NCBI GenBank assembly: GCA_045636065.1 | Contig: JAZTWW010000063.1 | Location: forward strand, 1 to 64,000 | Direction: 5' to 3' | From: RGIG5050 sp045636065 | GTDB taxonomy: Bacteria; Verrucomicrobiota; Kiritimatiellia; RFP12; UBA1067 | DNA: 64,000 bases | Shown here: in pieces, positions 17,201 through 25,575 of the stretch | Position numbering within the stretch: position 1 is the first letter of the stretch | How the letters are laid out: every line of letters begins with the position of its first letter | Position numbers and translations under genes: made by a program | Notes under the pieces: model-generated | Told to the model about the DNA's origin: nothing | What the model saw: the letters and a program-made list of their open reading frames with translations, nothing else | Database searches by the model: none

Positions 17201-17453
17201 GATGTTCCTCTCGCGCAACGCCCTGGGCGTCGAGAAGATGCTGGGGACGCTCAAGGACCCGAAGCAAGTCGATATATACCATAAGGCGCTCCTCCAGGCG
17301 GATGGCGACTTCGAGCTTCAGGAGCGGCTCCAGGACGCCTGGCGCGCGGTGCACAGCCTTCCCGACGACGCGACGCTCGACGCCAAGGTCGACGCCGCGC
17401 ACAAGCTTCTAGTCGCCATGACCCTCGCCTACCGCAGCTCTCCTCCCTCATAA
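14250..17453 (+). CDS. Very large T3SS effector-like protein (1067 aa)
   Basis: The start lies two bases after a CesT chaperone gene. The N-terminal ~70 residues are extremely rich in Pro, Gly and Gln, unstructured and without a Sec signal. A helical region follows (about 90-260). About 310-400 is Gly/Ala-rich with alternating small residues (FTCGVGALIGLGFSAAFTAGV) suggesting a beta-rich or membrane-interacting core. About 815-845 has a hydrophobic helix pair (FFAALPGLILTAVKASAYAAV). Near 925 another Gly-rich strand set occurs (VDPLGVGLGVGFDLSYTV). No enzyme motif is recognised. Size and composition recall very large plant-pathogen effectors, but I cannot name a family. Confidence 0.65.
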   Translation: MPPPIRGVENLLNGIPQIVPLLPPEDPPQVNAPGGEVPNPQVQVPPMIIPPDPALMPVVVNGAGPDLAPGGGQGAQFAANHVVTGRDWDLHSAKGMLETSRKSVEYIRSVIESKDAFYAYDEKLSTAVAAAASKYPAERTAALISAYQEFKMVMSELMGARSALMAAVKTGEGCDDPYQGLEQILKTMRVFRYEMQVELGKRGHAAGEMDFNEGNLRAIQHKFTFGVGSKVKETFARIMELEDRFEGAIVSVRNCLRELDRTTPSPPPPPELKIGNVAADALELSHRTNDRIRAFRVEYERDWVLREIVEPIAKKGGSRKVEFTCGVGALIGLGFSAAFTAGVRAGARFTVIGDIQSSGPGTGLEVTYRIAMGAEAKAIVKAGDEFVFAEAKAEAAAGAEISGFVTRSYPTVEDLIRDAGRCKLATSRTIPGVIWGGIKSLGFSIGRLGRGIFRWLGRKSGEVMQAASGYLESLKARGLAGMLDRLLARQANPYVSTESEGMTLKISGHAVASGNVGAGVTSLAAAAKVAREVDYKVKSHSYIPIGRAAREAKTISALNALMLPGPDGGNPQPVRHFTAANSQMLYNMLDNELGEAVREAEEVSKKWLGISLFADKRGFAIAANKIRSLLLSAELAYREGRLPREAVDTLYIRYSNPKVKFPPDIYREYFLTGSGAAKPAKIRNSASASFQVGFFTAETDSWTGDIANPVGKALAQGAVKEMRHQTGLDQKFEYRFSSEKPVKKGADPRPWENVTKTKHSLAITASTPIRVLLEAITRTEKNDGERLENKTKDPVKDGVKASAKDIAEDAAKGTFFAALPGLILTAVKASAYAAVKNWLADKENFRKLVIFCMENLGTALEVIVGAVEWAVDHPDAVHQLVAMGMGTTGISESERNKVITWSYIDGKIDMISISSEKSSKLGINVDPLGVGLGVGFDLSYTVTESVKDRSWMPNPTLIGLLEKSEIFLFGESGIELSGGGEEFKMFLSRNALGVEKMLGTLKDPKQVDIYHKALLQADGDFELQERLQDAWRAVHSLPDDATLDAKVDAAHKLLVAMTLAYRSSPPS

Positions 17454-17508
17454 CGGTCAAAAAAACAAGGTTTCTTGTAGCCGTTTAATAAGGCGGTTCA
17501 TTGCTTCC

Positions 17509-17567
17509 TCATTCGCTATAAATACCATATAGCCATAAATGCAATCATTCGCCTTAAGCGGTTTTTG
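17509..17567 (+). repeat. Partial copy of the ATAAAT-rich intergenic repeat (R1)
   Basis: Contains the CATTCGC-TATAAAT and CATAAAT-GCAATCATTCGCC motifs and the TTCGCCTTAAGCGGTTTT submotif shared with larger copies near 20431, 25561, 27256 and 29998. It lies between two convergent T3SS transcripts. Confidence 0.7.
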
Positions 17568-17586
17568 AGGTGCCCGTCAGAAAACC

Positions 17587-18054
17587 TCAGACCAGCAGGA
17601 AGGCGGAGGGCTCTAGCGGTTCGAAACCGGCGGGGGCGGCGGTGCCGTCCACTTCGTCTTCCGCCTGCAGGAAGCCATCCTTGATCTTCCTCCAGTATTC
17701 CGTCTGGTCCACCAGCTTGCCAACTTCGGCGCAAAACGCATTCAAGTCGAGTTCGGACAGCGAGAAGTTGCGGAAGACGGCAAACGCGCCAGTTTCAGGG
17801 TTCTGGCACAATACCGAGCCGCCGGTGCCTGCAAGAAGATGGTTGGCCTTCAGCATCGCACTGCCGAAGCTGCCGTCCGCATCCGGCGGCGGAAATCCGA
17901 TCTCGCCGTAGACCGTGACGGAAGAGGCCGTTTCGTCATGGATGAGGCTCACCGGCATCCCGTCGATTTCGAATGTGGTCACGCCGTCGGCCGTGCTGAC
18001 GTCCTGAATGCCGTAGCGATCTGCAAAGCCCTGGATAAGTTCGTTGTATTCCAT
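17587..18054 (-). CDS. CesT-family type III secretion chaperone
   Basis: 155 aa. Core motif AMLKANHLLAGTGGSVLCQNPETGAF with the following helix LNAFCAEVGKLVDQTEYW is diagnostic of class I chaperones. It lies 19 bp downstream of the 699-aa effector on the same strand, and is therefore expressed from effector box D; the 699-aa protein is the likely client. The C-terminal tail (about 25 residues, acidic then Pro/Leu-rich) extends beyond the usual fold. Confidence 0.85.
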   Translation of the reverse strand: MEYNELIQGFADRYGIQDVSTADGVTTFEIDGMPVSLIHDETASSVTVYGEIGFPPPDADGSFGSAMLKANHLLAGTGGSVLCQNPETGAFAVFRNFSLSELDLNAFCAEVGKLVDQTEYWRKIKDGFLQAEDEVDGTAAPAGFEPLEPSAFLLV

Positions 18055-18073
18055 TGGTGTCTACCGTATTCTT

Positions 18074-20173
18074 TTAGTTGATTGTGATGTCGAAGGTGTT
18101 GTTGCAGATGACGTCGGCATTGCTGACCCGGTATTCCTTCGGGAACTGGTCGTAGATAGTGTCGAGCTTGTCGTTGTTGTTGCCGATGAGGATCTGGCGT
18201 GCGTTGGTGTCGTCGAACTTCTTGAAGTCCAGCTTCGAAAGCCGTTCGAACGTTTTTCCGCGCAGCGTAAACGAAACGCCGTACTTGATATTGCTGCCTT
18301 CGCCGACGTGCGAGGTCACCCCTTTGCCGTTTTCTCCGTAGCTCATGACCATCGACATTTTGTCCTCGCCGGAGAACTCCATTTCCAGGCCGCCTATGTC
18401 GTTCAGCCGGAAAGCGAACTTCATGGTGGTCGGGTCTTTCCCTTTGTAGACGGTTTCGAACGCCTCGTGCTTGCCGTCCTTGTCGAGCGCCATCCTGCTG
18501 CCCATCATCGACGACTTGGCGGTCTCCTGCGAAATGAGCGACATCACGACATGCGCCTTCGTCTTCTCCTGTGGGTCGAGCGCGGCGTAGGTGGTCTTGG
18601 CGTTCTTGGTGACGAACGCGGCGATCTGGTCCTTGGCCGTCTCGAAATCGTTCGAAAGCTTCACATCGCCGACGGTCACGTCTTTGAGGCGGTTCACGTC
18701 CTTGAAGAACATCGTATCCTTCTCGTCGCCGAGCGCAAACTTCTTGCAGTCGCTCATTATGTTCCAGCCGAGCATTGTAACGGAGTTCTTGACGATCGCG
18801 TCGTTGATCATCTTGCCCGGGTCGTAGGGCTCGGGTCCGATCCTCTGCGAAAACACATCGCGAATCGCATCCGCGCCGGGCCCGTTGCCGTTGACGCAGA
18901 TGTTAAGGAACTCCTGGCGCTTGGCCTCCATCGCCGTGCGCCCCATTTCGATCATGTCCCTTCGAATGTCGTTGCCATCCACTTCGTCGGCTTCGATTTC
19001 GCCATCGAAGATCTCCACCTCCTTGATTTCCCCCTCCGGCACGCCGATTTTGGTCTGTATTGCGAGGTTCAACCTATTCATTCCAGACTGGCAGACGACA
19101 CCTTGCTCGTACACATGTTGCGCGTGACCCTCCGATATATCGTCGCCCAGCGAGTACCCTCCGGTTTCCATCGCGTTGTAGAAGCCCTTCACCTTGCTGG
19201 CCATTTCCGACTCCATTGCCTGGTGGATCTTGTTCAAAGTGGAGTTGCTGCACTTGGCAAAGTGCAGATCGCAAATGAAGATGCGCGCCGAATCCAGCTC
19301 GTCCGCGCCTTCAAACGCATCTTTGGCGCTCGTCGTGTTGACGCCGTCGTTGACGTTGTCCATGAGCTGCTTCACGGCCTTGTGGAATTGCAGCCCTGAG
19401 CTGTTCGGATTAAGCTTGCGCACGGCGCTCGTATCCATCTTCATGGCGAAGTTCACCATTTCCGTGATGACGCCCGGCTGGATGCGCTTGGCGTTCATGC
19501 TGACGAGCAAGGTCTTGCCGGCGTCGAGCACCGCCTGGTTGCCCTTCGCGGCCTTGCGGAGCTCCGCGACGCCGGCGAGGACGGTATCGACCTTCTTTTC
19601 GATCTGCTCGACGGAACGGTACTCTGCTGCGCCCGTGCGAAGGATGCTGTCGATGCATTTGGCGACGACTTCCATCGCAATCTTGTCGCCGGCCGCGCGG
19701 CGGACCGCCGCGTTCACCATCGTCTGGCGCTGATTGGCATCAAGATTGGCGTATATTTTCGCGGCCTTCTTGTCGGCCGCAGACACCGCCTGGTTGAACG
19801 ATGACGCGAGCTTGTCCACCTCGGCCTTCACCGCCATGATGCGGCGCGCGGTGAGCGGCTTGCCCTTGCCGTAATCGTCCAGGATCATCGCCTTCTTGAC
19901 GTTGTCGGGAATATTGTTCTCGCCGCCGAACATCTCGGCCACCGCGTTCTTGAAGATCTCGCGCGCGTGGTTGTTGCCCATCTGCTCGACTTCGCTGCGG
20001 CGTATCTTGCCGACGCTGTCGAATTTCGGGTTCGCCGCCTCGATTTTGCGACCCCCGAGCGGGTCTTCCGTGCTTATGCGCGCGACGGCTTTCTTCTGTC
20101 CGGCTTCGATCTTCTCCGTCGCGAACTGGACGAAGCGATCGAACTGGGCTGTGTTCAGGCTTTCAAGTGACAT
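18074..20173 (-). CDS. T3SS effector-like protein with KPLTARR module (699 aa)
   Basis: Starts MSLESLNTAQ, with no Sec signal. Residues 69-120 hold a module, AREIFKNAVAEMFGG ... DDYGKGKPLTARRIMAV, closely matched in the 375-aa effector at 30404 and more weakly in the 468-aa one. The middle (120-560) is mostly helical. The last ~120 residues look beta-rich (FAFRLNDIGGLEMEFSGED, FTLRGKTFERLSKLDF). No catalytic motif is recognised. It is preceded by effector box D at 20223-20247 and followed by a CesT chaperone, the classical effector-chaperone pair. Opposite in orientation to the rest of the island. A 451-aa frame on the other strand is a shadow. Confidence 0.7.
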   Translation of the reverse strand: MSLESLNTAQFDRFVQFATEKIEAGQKKAVARISTEDPLGGRKIEAANPKFDSVGKIRRSEVEQMGNNHAREIFKNAVAEMFGGENNIPDNVKKAMILDDYGKGKPLTARRIMAVKAEVDKLASSFNQAVSAADKKAAKIYANLDANQRQTMVNAAVRRAAGDKIAMEVVAKCIDSILRTGAAEYRSVEQIEKKVDTVLAGVAELRKAAKGNQAVLDAGKTLLVSMNAKRIQPGVITEMVNFAMKMDTSAVRKLNPNSSGLQFHKAVKQLMDNVNDGVNTTSAKDAFEGADELDSARIFICDLHFAKCSNSTLNKIHQAMESEMASKVKGFYNAMETGGYSLGDDISEGHAQHVYEQGVVCQSGMNRLNLAIQTKIGVPEGEIKEVEIFDGEIEADEVDGNDIRRDMIEMGRTAMEAKRQEFLNICVNGNGPGADAIRDVFSQRIGPEPYDPGKMINDAIVKNSVTMLGWNIMSDCKKFALGDEKDTMFFKDVNRLKDVTVGDVKLSNDFETAKDQIAAFVTKNAKTTYAALDPQEKTKAHVVMSLISQETAKSSMMGSRMALDKDGKHEAFETVYKGKDPTTMKFAFRLNDIGGLEMEFSGEDKMSMVMSYGENGKGVTSHVGEGSNIKYGVSFTLRGKTFERLSKLDFKKFDDTNARQILIGNNNDKLDTIYDQFPKEYRVSNADVICNNTFDITIN

Positions 20174-20222
20174 GGTTCAATTCCTTCCTTGATATGTCCT
20201 TTCAGGCTTTAGTCTCCATGTA

Positions 20223-20247
20223 TACACGCTGGGCGACAAAAGGTTAC
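20223..20247 (-). promoter_or_regulatory. Effector box D: GTAAC-N14-CGTGTA
   Basis: On the minus strand GTAAC (20247-20243) and CGTGTA (20228-20223), 50 bp ahead of the 699-aa effector ATG. The spacing is identical to the plus-strand copies although the gene is inverted. Confidence 0.75.
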
Positions 20248-20430
20248 AGGTCGATTCCGCATCGGACTTTGTCTTTGTTTGACATTTCAAGCGCATATTT
20301 TACCAAATATCCGTCCCCCGCGCAAGTGCGGACGGCAATAGAAATGGTAAAATCTAACGGGTCGGCAAAAAAGAGAGGAAGGCCATGGGGTTCAAGGAAG
20401 GACAAACTGATTCGCCGTGTCGGTGGCCGC

Positions 20431-20550
20431 AATAAATGCAATCATTCGCCTTAACTGCCATTTTGCGGCATATTTGTGAATGTTTGCCAGTTAAAGCAGG
20501 ATTTTTCCAGCCTTTTCGTGGTCGCGCGTCAGCGCCAGCGATCAAAAGTC
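20431..20550 (+). repeat. Intergenic repeat copy R2
   Basis: Shares with the other copies ATAAATGC-CATTCGCC, TGCCATTTTGCGGCA, a TTGCCAnTTAAnnnCA dyad, TTTTCCAGCCTTTTCGTGG and GTCGCGCGTCAGCGCCAGCGATC. Lies in the 546-bp gap between effector box D and the toxin gene; apart from this repeat and the promoters I see no gene in that gap. Confidence 0.85.
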
Positions 20551-20668
20551 CCTCCTGTCGAATGGAGCAGGGATGAACTGGGGAATACGGCAGTATCGGC
20601 AAGATAAGGTAGTGGTTGTCGGATAGATGCAAGTATTATGCATAATATTGTGAATTATTACTTAGCTA

Positions 20669-20698
20669 TTGCAATATAAGAATAATTTATGGTATAAT
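20669..20698 (+). promoter_or_regulatory. Sigma-70 promoter of the toxin-antitoxin operon
   Basis: TTGCAA (20669-20674), 18-bp spacer, TATAAT (20693-20698) within TATGGTATAAT, then ATTGCG and a GGAG RBS before ATG 20720. Confidence 0.7.
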
Positions 20699-20719
20699 AT
20701 TGCGTATTGGAGATAATAG

Positions 20720-21109
20720 ATGTGGATTGAATCTTACGAATTTGCTGATGCAAACCGCATGAAACATTACGCGAAGAAGCATCGTCGCGAATATGTTTCG
20801 TGCCTTGCGAACTTGGCGGACGTAATAACTGCTCTGAACAATGGAGCGGCTGTTACGTCGATTCCGTATGGATTCTTTCGGTCGGAGCATGAAGATGTCT
20901 ATCGTATCGGTCAAACGAACGTCAAGCATCCGCATGAGACAAGGCTTTATGTGTATGCGTGTGTAATACGAACTACAATCTACGTCTTGACTGTCGGTGA
21001 CAAGTCCACGCAGCAATCGGACATAAATGCATGTCATGCGAAAGTTCGGGAATTGAAGTCGTGGTTGGCAAGTGAACCACATGCTGACAAGGAGGATGAA
21101 AATGGCTGA
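20720..21109 (+). CDS. HigB/Gp49-like toxin of a type II toxin-antitoxin pair
   Basis: 129 aa. Compact alpha-beta protein whose second half (TIYVLTVGDKSTQQSDINACHAKVRELKSWL) fits the HigB/phage Gp49 pattern of a strand followed by a Lys- and Gln-containing turn and a final helix. Family toxins are ribosome-dependent mRNA endonucleases. The assignment rests mainly on this segment and on the adjacent HTH antitoxin in the toxin-first order typical of HigBA. It overlaps the antitoxin by 8 bases. AT-richer than surrounding effector DNA. Confidence 0.6.
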   Translation: MWIESYEFADANRMKHYAKKHRREYVSCLANLADVITALNNGAAVTSIPYGFFRSEHEDVYRIGQTNVKHPHETRLYVYACVIRTTIYVLTVGDKSTQQSDINACHAKVRELKSWLASEPHADKEDENG

Positions 21110-21563
21110 AAAGGAAATGAAGGATTTCGCGGCAAGGGCGGCGGCGTTCCTTGGCGATGAAACTATTGCCGACGAGGTGGTTGCGGCTCAGAACGCAACG
21201 AAAACGGCACGGTCGCTTGCGCGCGAGCGTGCGAAGCGAGGACTTTCCCAGAAGGAAGTCGCCTTGCGAATGGGCGTGTCGCAATCAAAGGTGTGCCGTA
21301 TGGAGGATGCGCTTGATGCAGATCTTTCGTATGGAGACATCGAATCGTACGCACATGCCTTGGGCTTGGATGTGAGTCTGTTCTACGATGCCGTGAACGC
21401 CAGCAAAGAAACGCGAGCCGCCAATTTCGCGAACGCCATTGCCGACATGATCGACAAGCTGCGTTCTCTTCTCCCAGAGGATTCTCGCTATGGCGATGCC
21501 ATCGACCGTTTCTCCGGCGGTGTGCTGTTCCCTATTGTGAGGGGACAGGTAGTATCTGTATGA
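21102..21563 (+). CDS. HigA-like XRE-family antitoxin
   Basis: 153 aa from ATG 21102 with a strong aaggagg upstream. A Cro/CI-type helix-turn-helix is clear at about residues 42-95: RAKRGLSQKEVALRMGVSQSKVCRMED ... LSYGDIESYAHALG. The N-terminal helix and C-terminal ~50 residues probably mediate toxin neutralisation and dimerisation. As in other HigBA operons it likely represses the shared promoter at 20669-20698. Confidence 0.8.
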   Translation: MAEKEMKDFAARAAAFLGDETIADEVVAAQNATKTARSLARERAKRGLSQKEVALRMGVSQSKVCRMEDALDADLSYGDIESYAHALGLDVSLFYDAVNASKETRAANFANAIADMIDKLRSLLPEDSRYGDAIDRFSGGVLFPIVRGQVVSV

Positions 21564-21610
21564 CACCACTATTCCATCGAGGATGCAGTGCGGGATGGTA
21601 GAGAGTTTTT

Positions 21611-21641
21611 ATCTCACGCGGAGGCGCAGAGACGCAGAGAT
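21611..21641 (+). repeat. Fragment of the widespread CACGCGGAGGCGCAGAG motif
   Basis: atctcacgcggaggcgcaga followed by gacgcagagatg matches the intergenic motif (translated as HAEAQRRRE) seen beside four-helix-bundle and GxxExxY genes in many environmental genomes. It sits alone in the 185-bp gap between the antitoxin and the first DUF262 gene. Confidence 0.5.
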
Positions 21642-21748
21642 GAGATGGAAGTGATCTTCTGTTGCTTCTCGGAATGGGACAATAGGATGTACGAGGAAGT
21701 TGTGTGGCAGATGGGAAGTAAATGTTGCTAATGAGGAGGTTTGTTGTT

Positions 21749-23596
21749 ATGGCAATTGATAGAGAAGAGATAAAAAAGTGGCTTGAGGGTTGGGTCAAGC
21801 AAAATAACACTTTTCGATTCGCAGAAGACACGGAGAATTCAAAGGCACACAACTATGTACAAGTCATCCCTTGGCCTAAAGAGAAAGATCCGTATCGAGG
21901 ATGGGTTCATTACGAGGTAATAAAACGCAATGAGCAATGGTTTGCCGAATTCCATGTTGAACTATACAAGAGTCCAGCGCGGGATTCGTTAGAGAACAAG
22001 TTAAATGAAACGTTGAATAAAACTTCTCCAGTTGAAAATTCATATTTACGCGTGATATTCCGCGATTCTCGTTATGCAAATCGTTATTGGAGAAGTCGCT
22101 GTCCGATATTGACGGAAGATGATATGAAGACAGATCTTGATCTTCTTAAGAATCTTGTAGACGAGTCGGGAATTCTGAAATCCCAAGGCGGAGGAGACAG
22201 TGGCAATGGCGAACCGCCTGTTGGAATTAAGACAGTATCACTTGAAGAAGTGCTCGTCTGCAATTTACGAGTGCCTAACTATCAGCGCGGTTATTGCTGG
22301 CGCATGGAGGATGTCAGGCGAATGATGAATGATGCCTATGTTTGGCAGAAGAACCATGAGTCTGGCAATTATAACATTGGAACCGTTGTGCTAAAAATGG
22401 ATAAGCCGAAATCGGAAGAAGAATGGTATACAATCATTGACGGACAACAACGGCTCACGACATTCGCCATGTTTGCTCGCTTGTTGCCACAACAGAATCC
22501 TACGTTAGGTGAATTTGATTCTGGTGAGAACAATAGGCAAGGAAATACAATTGGATATCTTGTTCGCGCGAGGGATGTCCTAAGGACCTTCATTGATGGC
22601 GAAAGGCAGGTCAATTTAAAGCGCTTATCTATAAATGTAGTCCTATTGGGCGCGAGTGAATCAGACGATTTGGCCTACTTGTTCTTCAACCACACAAACT
22701 CTTTAGGAAAGAGGCTGACGGATTATGAGTTGCTCAAGGGACATCACCTTCGATTTGTCGATACGGCTAGCCGATCAATAGATCGTGATGCCGCTGCAAA
22801 AAAGACTGTTGAAATTTGGAATAGGCTTGCACGACCGCTTGAAGTTGGTACATCTGACAAAAGCAGTGCCATCATAGAGAAAGGAATGGAGACGATACTG
22901 CATAAAACCCTATATCGTCTTCGTAAATGGGAAGCGGGAGAGCGTTTTTCTCCATGGGCCGACGAGTTGCCCTCACACGACTTGTTCCATCATTTCTCGA
23001 CGGATGATGAACCTTATGCAGGCGTTCTTTCGTCAGCACGTGCTGTCGACTATGATTCCATTGTGAGAGACGGTTCGGAATTCTTCGATTATGCTGAGGC
23101 ATATCGATGGAAGTTTGCAGCATATCTTCAGACGGCCGCGGCAGGTCTGTTATATGACAATCTTCGGGGACATTCTAATGATGTATTGTTTGACATCATT
23201 CGGGCTTTGGGATTCTTGTTTTATGACAGATTTGGCGAGAAATATTTGCCCGAAGCATTATACTGCATAACCTACCGTGTTTCGGAAATTAGAAACAAAG
23301 GGAGGGTAATGCAGAGGTATGTAGGCGACACTAGTATTTCCGGCATCTCCAAATGGGCTATGCCTAGTTTCCTGTCCTCTCAAATCAATCGTGCCAATCA
23401 TGAGAGCATACTTTTCTCTATGCTTCTTGATCCAGCGCTTGATTATAAGACGAACAACAAACCAACGCAAACAATGAAAGCGTATTGGACTGCTGCCGCA
23501 AAGCTGATTTCAGCACTGAAACCCAAGATGGAAGTATCCAAAGTGCAGTCGCGCGCAGAAGATCACGAAAAACAACTCGAGAAGGAGGTAAAATGA
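21749..23596 (+). CDS. DUF262 domain protein, first of an adjacent pair
   Basis: 615 aa from ATG 21749 (AGGAGG nine bases upstream; the ATG at 21722 precedes that RBS). N-terminal ~150 residues are a separate domain (GWVHYEVIKRNEQWFAEFHVEL) not recognised. DUF262 motifs follow: VPNYQRGYCWRMEDVRR, EEWYTIIDGQQRLTTFAMFARLL and FNHTNSLGKRLTDYELLKG. DUF262 is the NTPase/ParB-like part of GmrSD type IV restriction enzymes and related phage-defence proteins. The C-terminal ~250 residues show no clear HNH-like DUF1524 motif, so the nuclease may be supplied by the partner. It overlaps the next gene by four bases. Confidence 0.8.
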   Translation: MAIDREEIKKWLEGWVKQNNTFRFAEDTENSKAHNYVQVIPWPKEKDPYRGWVHYEVIKRNEQWFAEFHVELYKSPARDSLENKLNETLNKTSPVENSYLRVIFRDSRYANRYWRSRCPILTEDDMKTDLDLLKNLVDESGILKSQGGGDSGNGEPPVGIKTVSLEEVLVCNLRVPNYQRGYCWRMEDVRRMMNDAYVWQKNHESGNYNIGTVVLKMDKPKSEEEWYTIIDGQQRLTTFAMFARLLPQQNPTLGEFDSGENNRQGNTIGYLVRARDVLRTFIDGERQVNLKRLSINVVLLGASESDDLAYLFFNHTNSLGKRLTDYELLKGHHLRFVDTASRSIDRDAAAKKTVEIWNRLARPLEVGTSDKSSAIIEKGMETILHKTLYRLRKWEAGERFSPWADELPSHDLFHHFSTDDEPYAGVLSSARAVDYDSIVRDGSEFFDYAEAYRWKFAAYLQTAAAGLLYDNLRGHSNDVLFDIIRALGFLFYDRFGEKYLPEALYCITYRVSEIRNKGRVMQRYVGDTSISGISKWAMPSFLSSQINRANHESILFSMLLDPALDYKTNNKPTQTMKAYWTAAAKLISALKPKMEVSKVQSRAEDHEKQLEKEVK

Positions 23597-25575
23597 TGAA
23601 TGGCTTTAATCCCCCTGTCACACCAGAAAAAATCGTCAAAGAGGGTTGGCGTTTCTCAATTCCCATTTACCAGCGGTTATTTGTATGGGAAAGCGAGCAG
23701 ATTGATCGATTGTTGGAGGACTTGTGGAAGGCAAGCGACTCAAAAACCAATCCTTATTATGTCGGTGTAATCACAACGGTCGAACAAGAAGACGGTAAAG
23801 ATGGTCGTGTATTCAGTGTGGTCGATGGACAACAACGACTGACATTCTTGCTACTATTCTTTTGTGAATGTTTTGAGTATGAGGCTGCAAAGAGATTCGT
23901 ATTAGTTGAAGCGTCAAACACTTCCGTTGAAAGTCTTCGCATAAGATTCATCGGGCGAGATGAAGACGAACTTGATATAAAGCGTTATTTGGCCAAGAAT
24001 TGGGACAAAGTCAAGAATCGGAATTTCCAACAGTTCCATGATCGAATGGAAATATTCATTAATAAGAAGCATGAAGATTGGAAAAACAGAAACGATCACT
24101 TCATAAAATATGTTTACGAGAATACGTCGTTCTTGGCAAATGAACTGGTTGGTTACTCCAATGCAGATCTCAATTTGTATTTTGAGAAGATGAACTCTAC
24201 AGGAAGGCAACTCTCGCCGCTTGACCAGTTGAAAGGAATTCTAACATCTTGTGCTAATGATAAAGCATATGCATCGGAGTGGAATGATTGCTTCGACTTT
24301 GATAAGACAAGGCTGCAAGCCCAGAATGAGCGTGAAGAAGCAAACTCAAAGGCAGACAATTGTGAAGTGAATAGCAAACAAGATTCCAATTGTAAAATAG
24401 ATGATATTGCTAGTATAGTAAATTGGAATGGGAAAGTGGGTGACGAGCCTATTGCTCAGAACCAAGAATCCACTTCTTTCGCGCGCCTTCCAATGCGACC
24501 AGAAGTTTTGGCACTTCATGCATTACAGCTGACTTTAGAGGGGAATAATGGCGACATCGATTGTTCTTCGCCCCGACATCTTATAGATTCATTCAATAAG
24601 GTGTTGGAATCGAAGAATATAGACAGCGCCAAATTTGCAAAAGCCTTTATGGCGAAATTGAAAAAGTATCGAGACTGGATTGATAGCAACATAATTTACT
24701 TGCGTGGTGAAGAGGAGGCTGATGGTGACGAGGTAAGTAATTCATCTGGGTTGAAATATGATTTTCGCAGTAAGGATAATCGTGATAATAAGAAGATGCT
24801 CCAATTGCAGTCAATGCTTTATGTCTCGTCAGGTGAAAGACAAGAGTGGATTTTGAAGGCTTATGAAACTTATAAAGATAAGCATAAGAACCAGAAATTT
24901 GAGTTGTTTACAACGTTGAGAAGTCAGGCGTTAACCAAGGTTAAAGACTTGAGCCCAGATAGCTTGTCGTACAGTCCTGGCATGGAGCGATTTGCATTCT
25001 GGATGCTTGACTATCTTTTATGGGAAAAGGTGTACGATGCATCACAGAAATACGATGCATCACAGAAAAAAGAAATAAGTATTTCATTTTCCGATGAGAC
25101 AAATAATGAAGTTAAACAAGACTTCTCCAAAAACCAGATTGAAGCCATAATCCATTATCGTTTTACGCAAAACCGTTCCGTTGAGCATCTTCATCCTCAG
25201 AATCCTCAAATTGAAGGTGAAGAATGGAAGATTGATCGAGAGAAGAATAATGATGCCATTCGCAATTGTTTTGGAAATCTTTGTATGATTTCACAATCCA
25301 CTAATTTATCGTTTGGCAACGAGCCAGTTAATGTCAAGTTTGAGAAATTCAGAAATGCTCTTGGTCAACGGTCGTCGTTGCAGAGCATAAAGTTAATGCT
25401 GATGTTTGTGGCTTGCGAAGGTGACGATTCTAAGTGGACCCCTAAACAAGCGATGACACATGGCTCTCAGATGCTAAGAATCCTAAAGGTTGAAGATGCG
25501 GCAATTAAGGATTGGGAAAATAATATGTATCCAATCAATGTGAATGCGGAAGAGGAAACAGGGGACAGTCCTTGA
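23593..25575 (+). CDS. GmrSD-like protein, DUF262 plus DUF1524 (second of the pair)
   Basis: 660 aa; start ATGATG with GAAGGAGGT just upstream and ATGA overlap with the previous gene. DUF262 motifs: FSIPIYQRLFVWESEQIDRLL (about 20-40), FSVVDGQQRLTFLLLFF (about 75-90) and YFEKMNSTGRQLSPLDQLKG. C-terminal DUF1524, an HNH-like nuclease: RSVEHLHPQNPQIEG and NCFGNLCMISQSTN with a later N-x-KFEKF. This layout is that of type IV modification-dependent endonucleases (GmrSD, SspE relatives). Together with the first DUF262 protein and HigBA it suggests a phage-defence block. The last codons (GDSP-stop) are contributed by repeat R3. Confidence 0.8.
   Translation: MMNGFNPPVTPEKIVKEGWRFSIPIYQRLFVWESEQIDRLLEDLWKASDSKTNPYYVGVITTVEQEDGKDGRVFSVVDGQQRLTFLLLFFCECFEYEAAKRFVLVEASNTSVESLRIRFIGRDEDELDIKRYLAKNWDKVKNRNFQQFHDRMEIFINKKHEDWKNRNDHFIKYVYENTSFLANELVGYSNADLNLYFEKMNSTGRQLSPLDQLKGILTSCANDKAYASEWNDCFDFDKTRLQAQNEREEANSKADNCEVNSKQDSNCKIDDIASIVNWNGKVGDEPIAQNQESTSFARLPMRPEVLALHALQLTLEGNNGDIDCSSPRHLIDSFNKVLESKNIDSAKFAKAFMAKLKKYRDWIDSNIIYLRGEEEADGDEVSNSSGLKYDFRSKDNRDNKKMLQLQSMLYVSSGERQEWILKAYETYKDKHKNQKFELFTTLRSQALTKVKDLSPDSLSYSPGMERFAFWMLDYLLWEKVYDASQKYDASQKKEISISFSDETNNEVKQDFSKNQIEAIIHYRFTQNRSVEHLHPQNPQIEGEEWKIDREKNNDAIRNCFGNLCMISQSTNLSFGNEPVNVKFEKFRNALGQRSSLQSIKLMLMFVACEGDDSKWTPKQAMTHGSQMLRILKVEDAAIKDWENNMYPINVNAEEETGDSP

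Noticed and set aside
18044..19399. 451-aa plus-strand frame opposite the 699-aa effector
   Set aside because: His/Val/Leu-rich composition typical of the complement of a GC-rich gene. The minus-strand frame has an RBS, the effector box and a chaperone partner.
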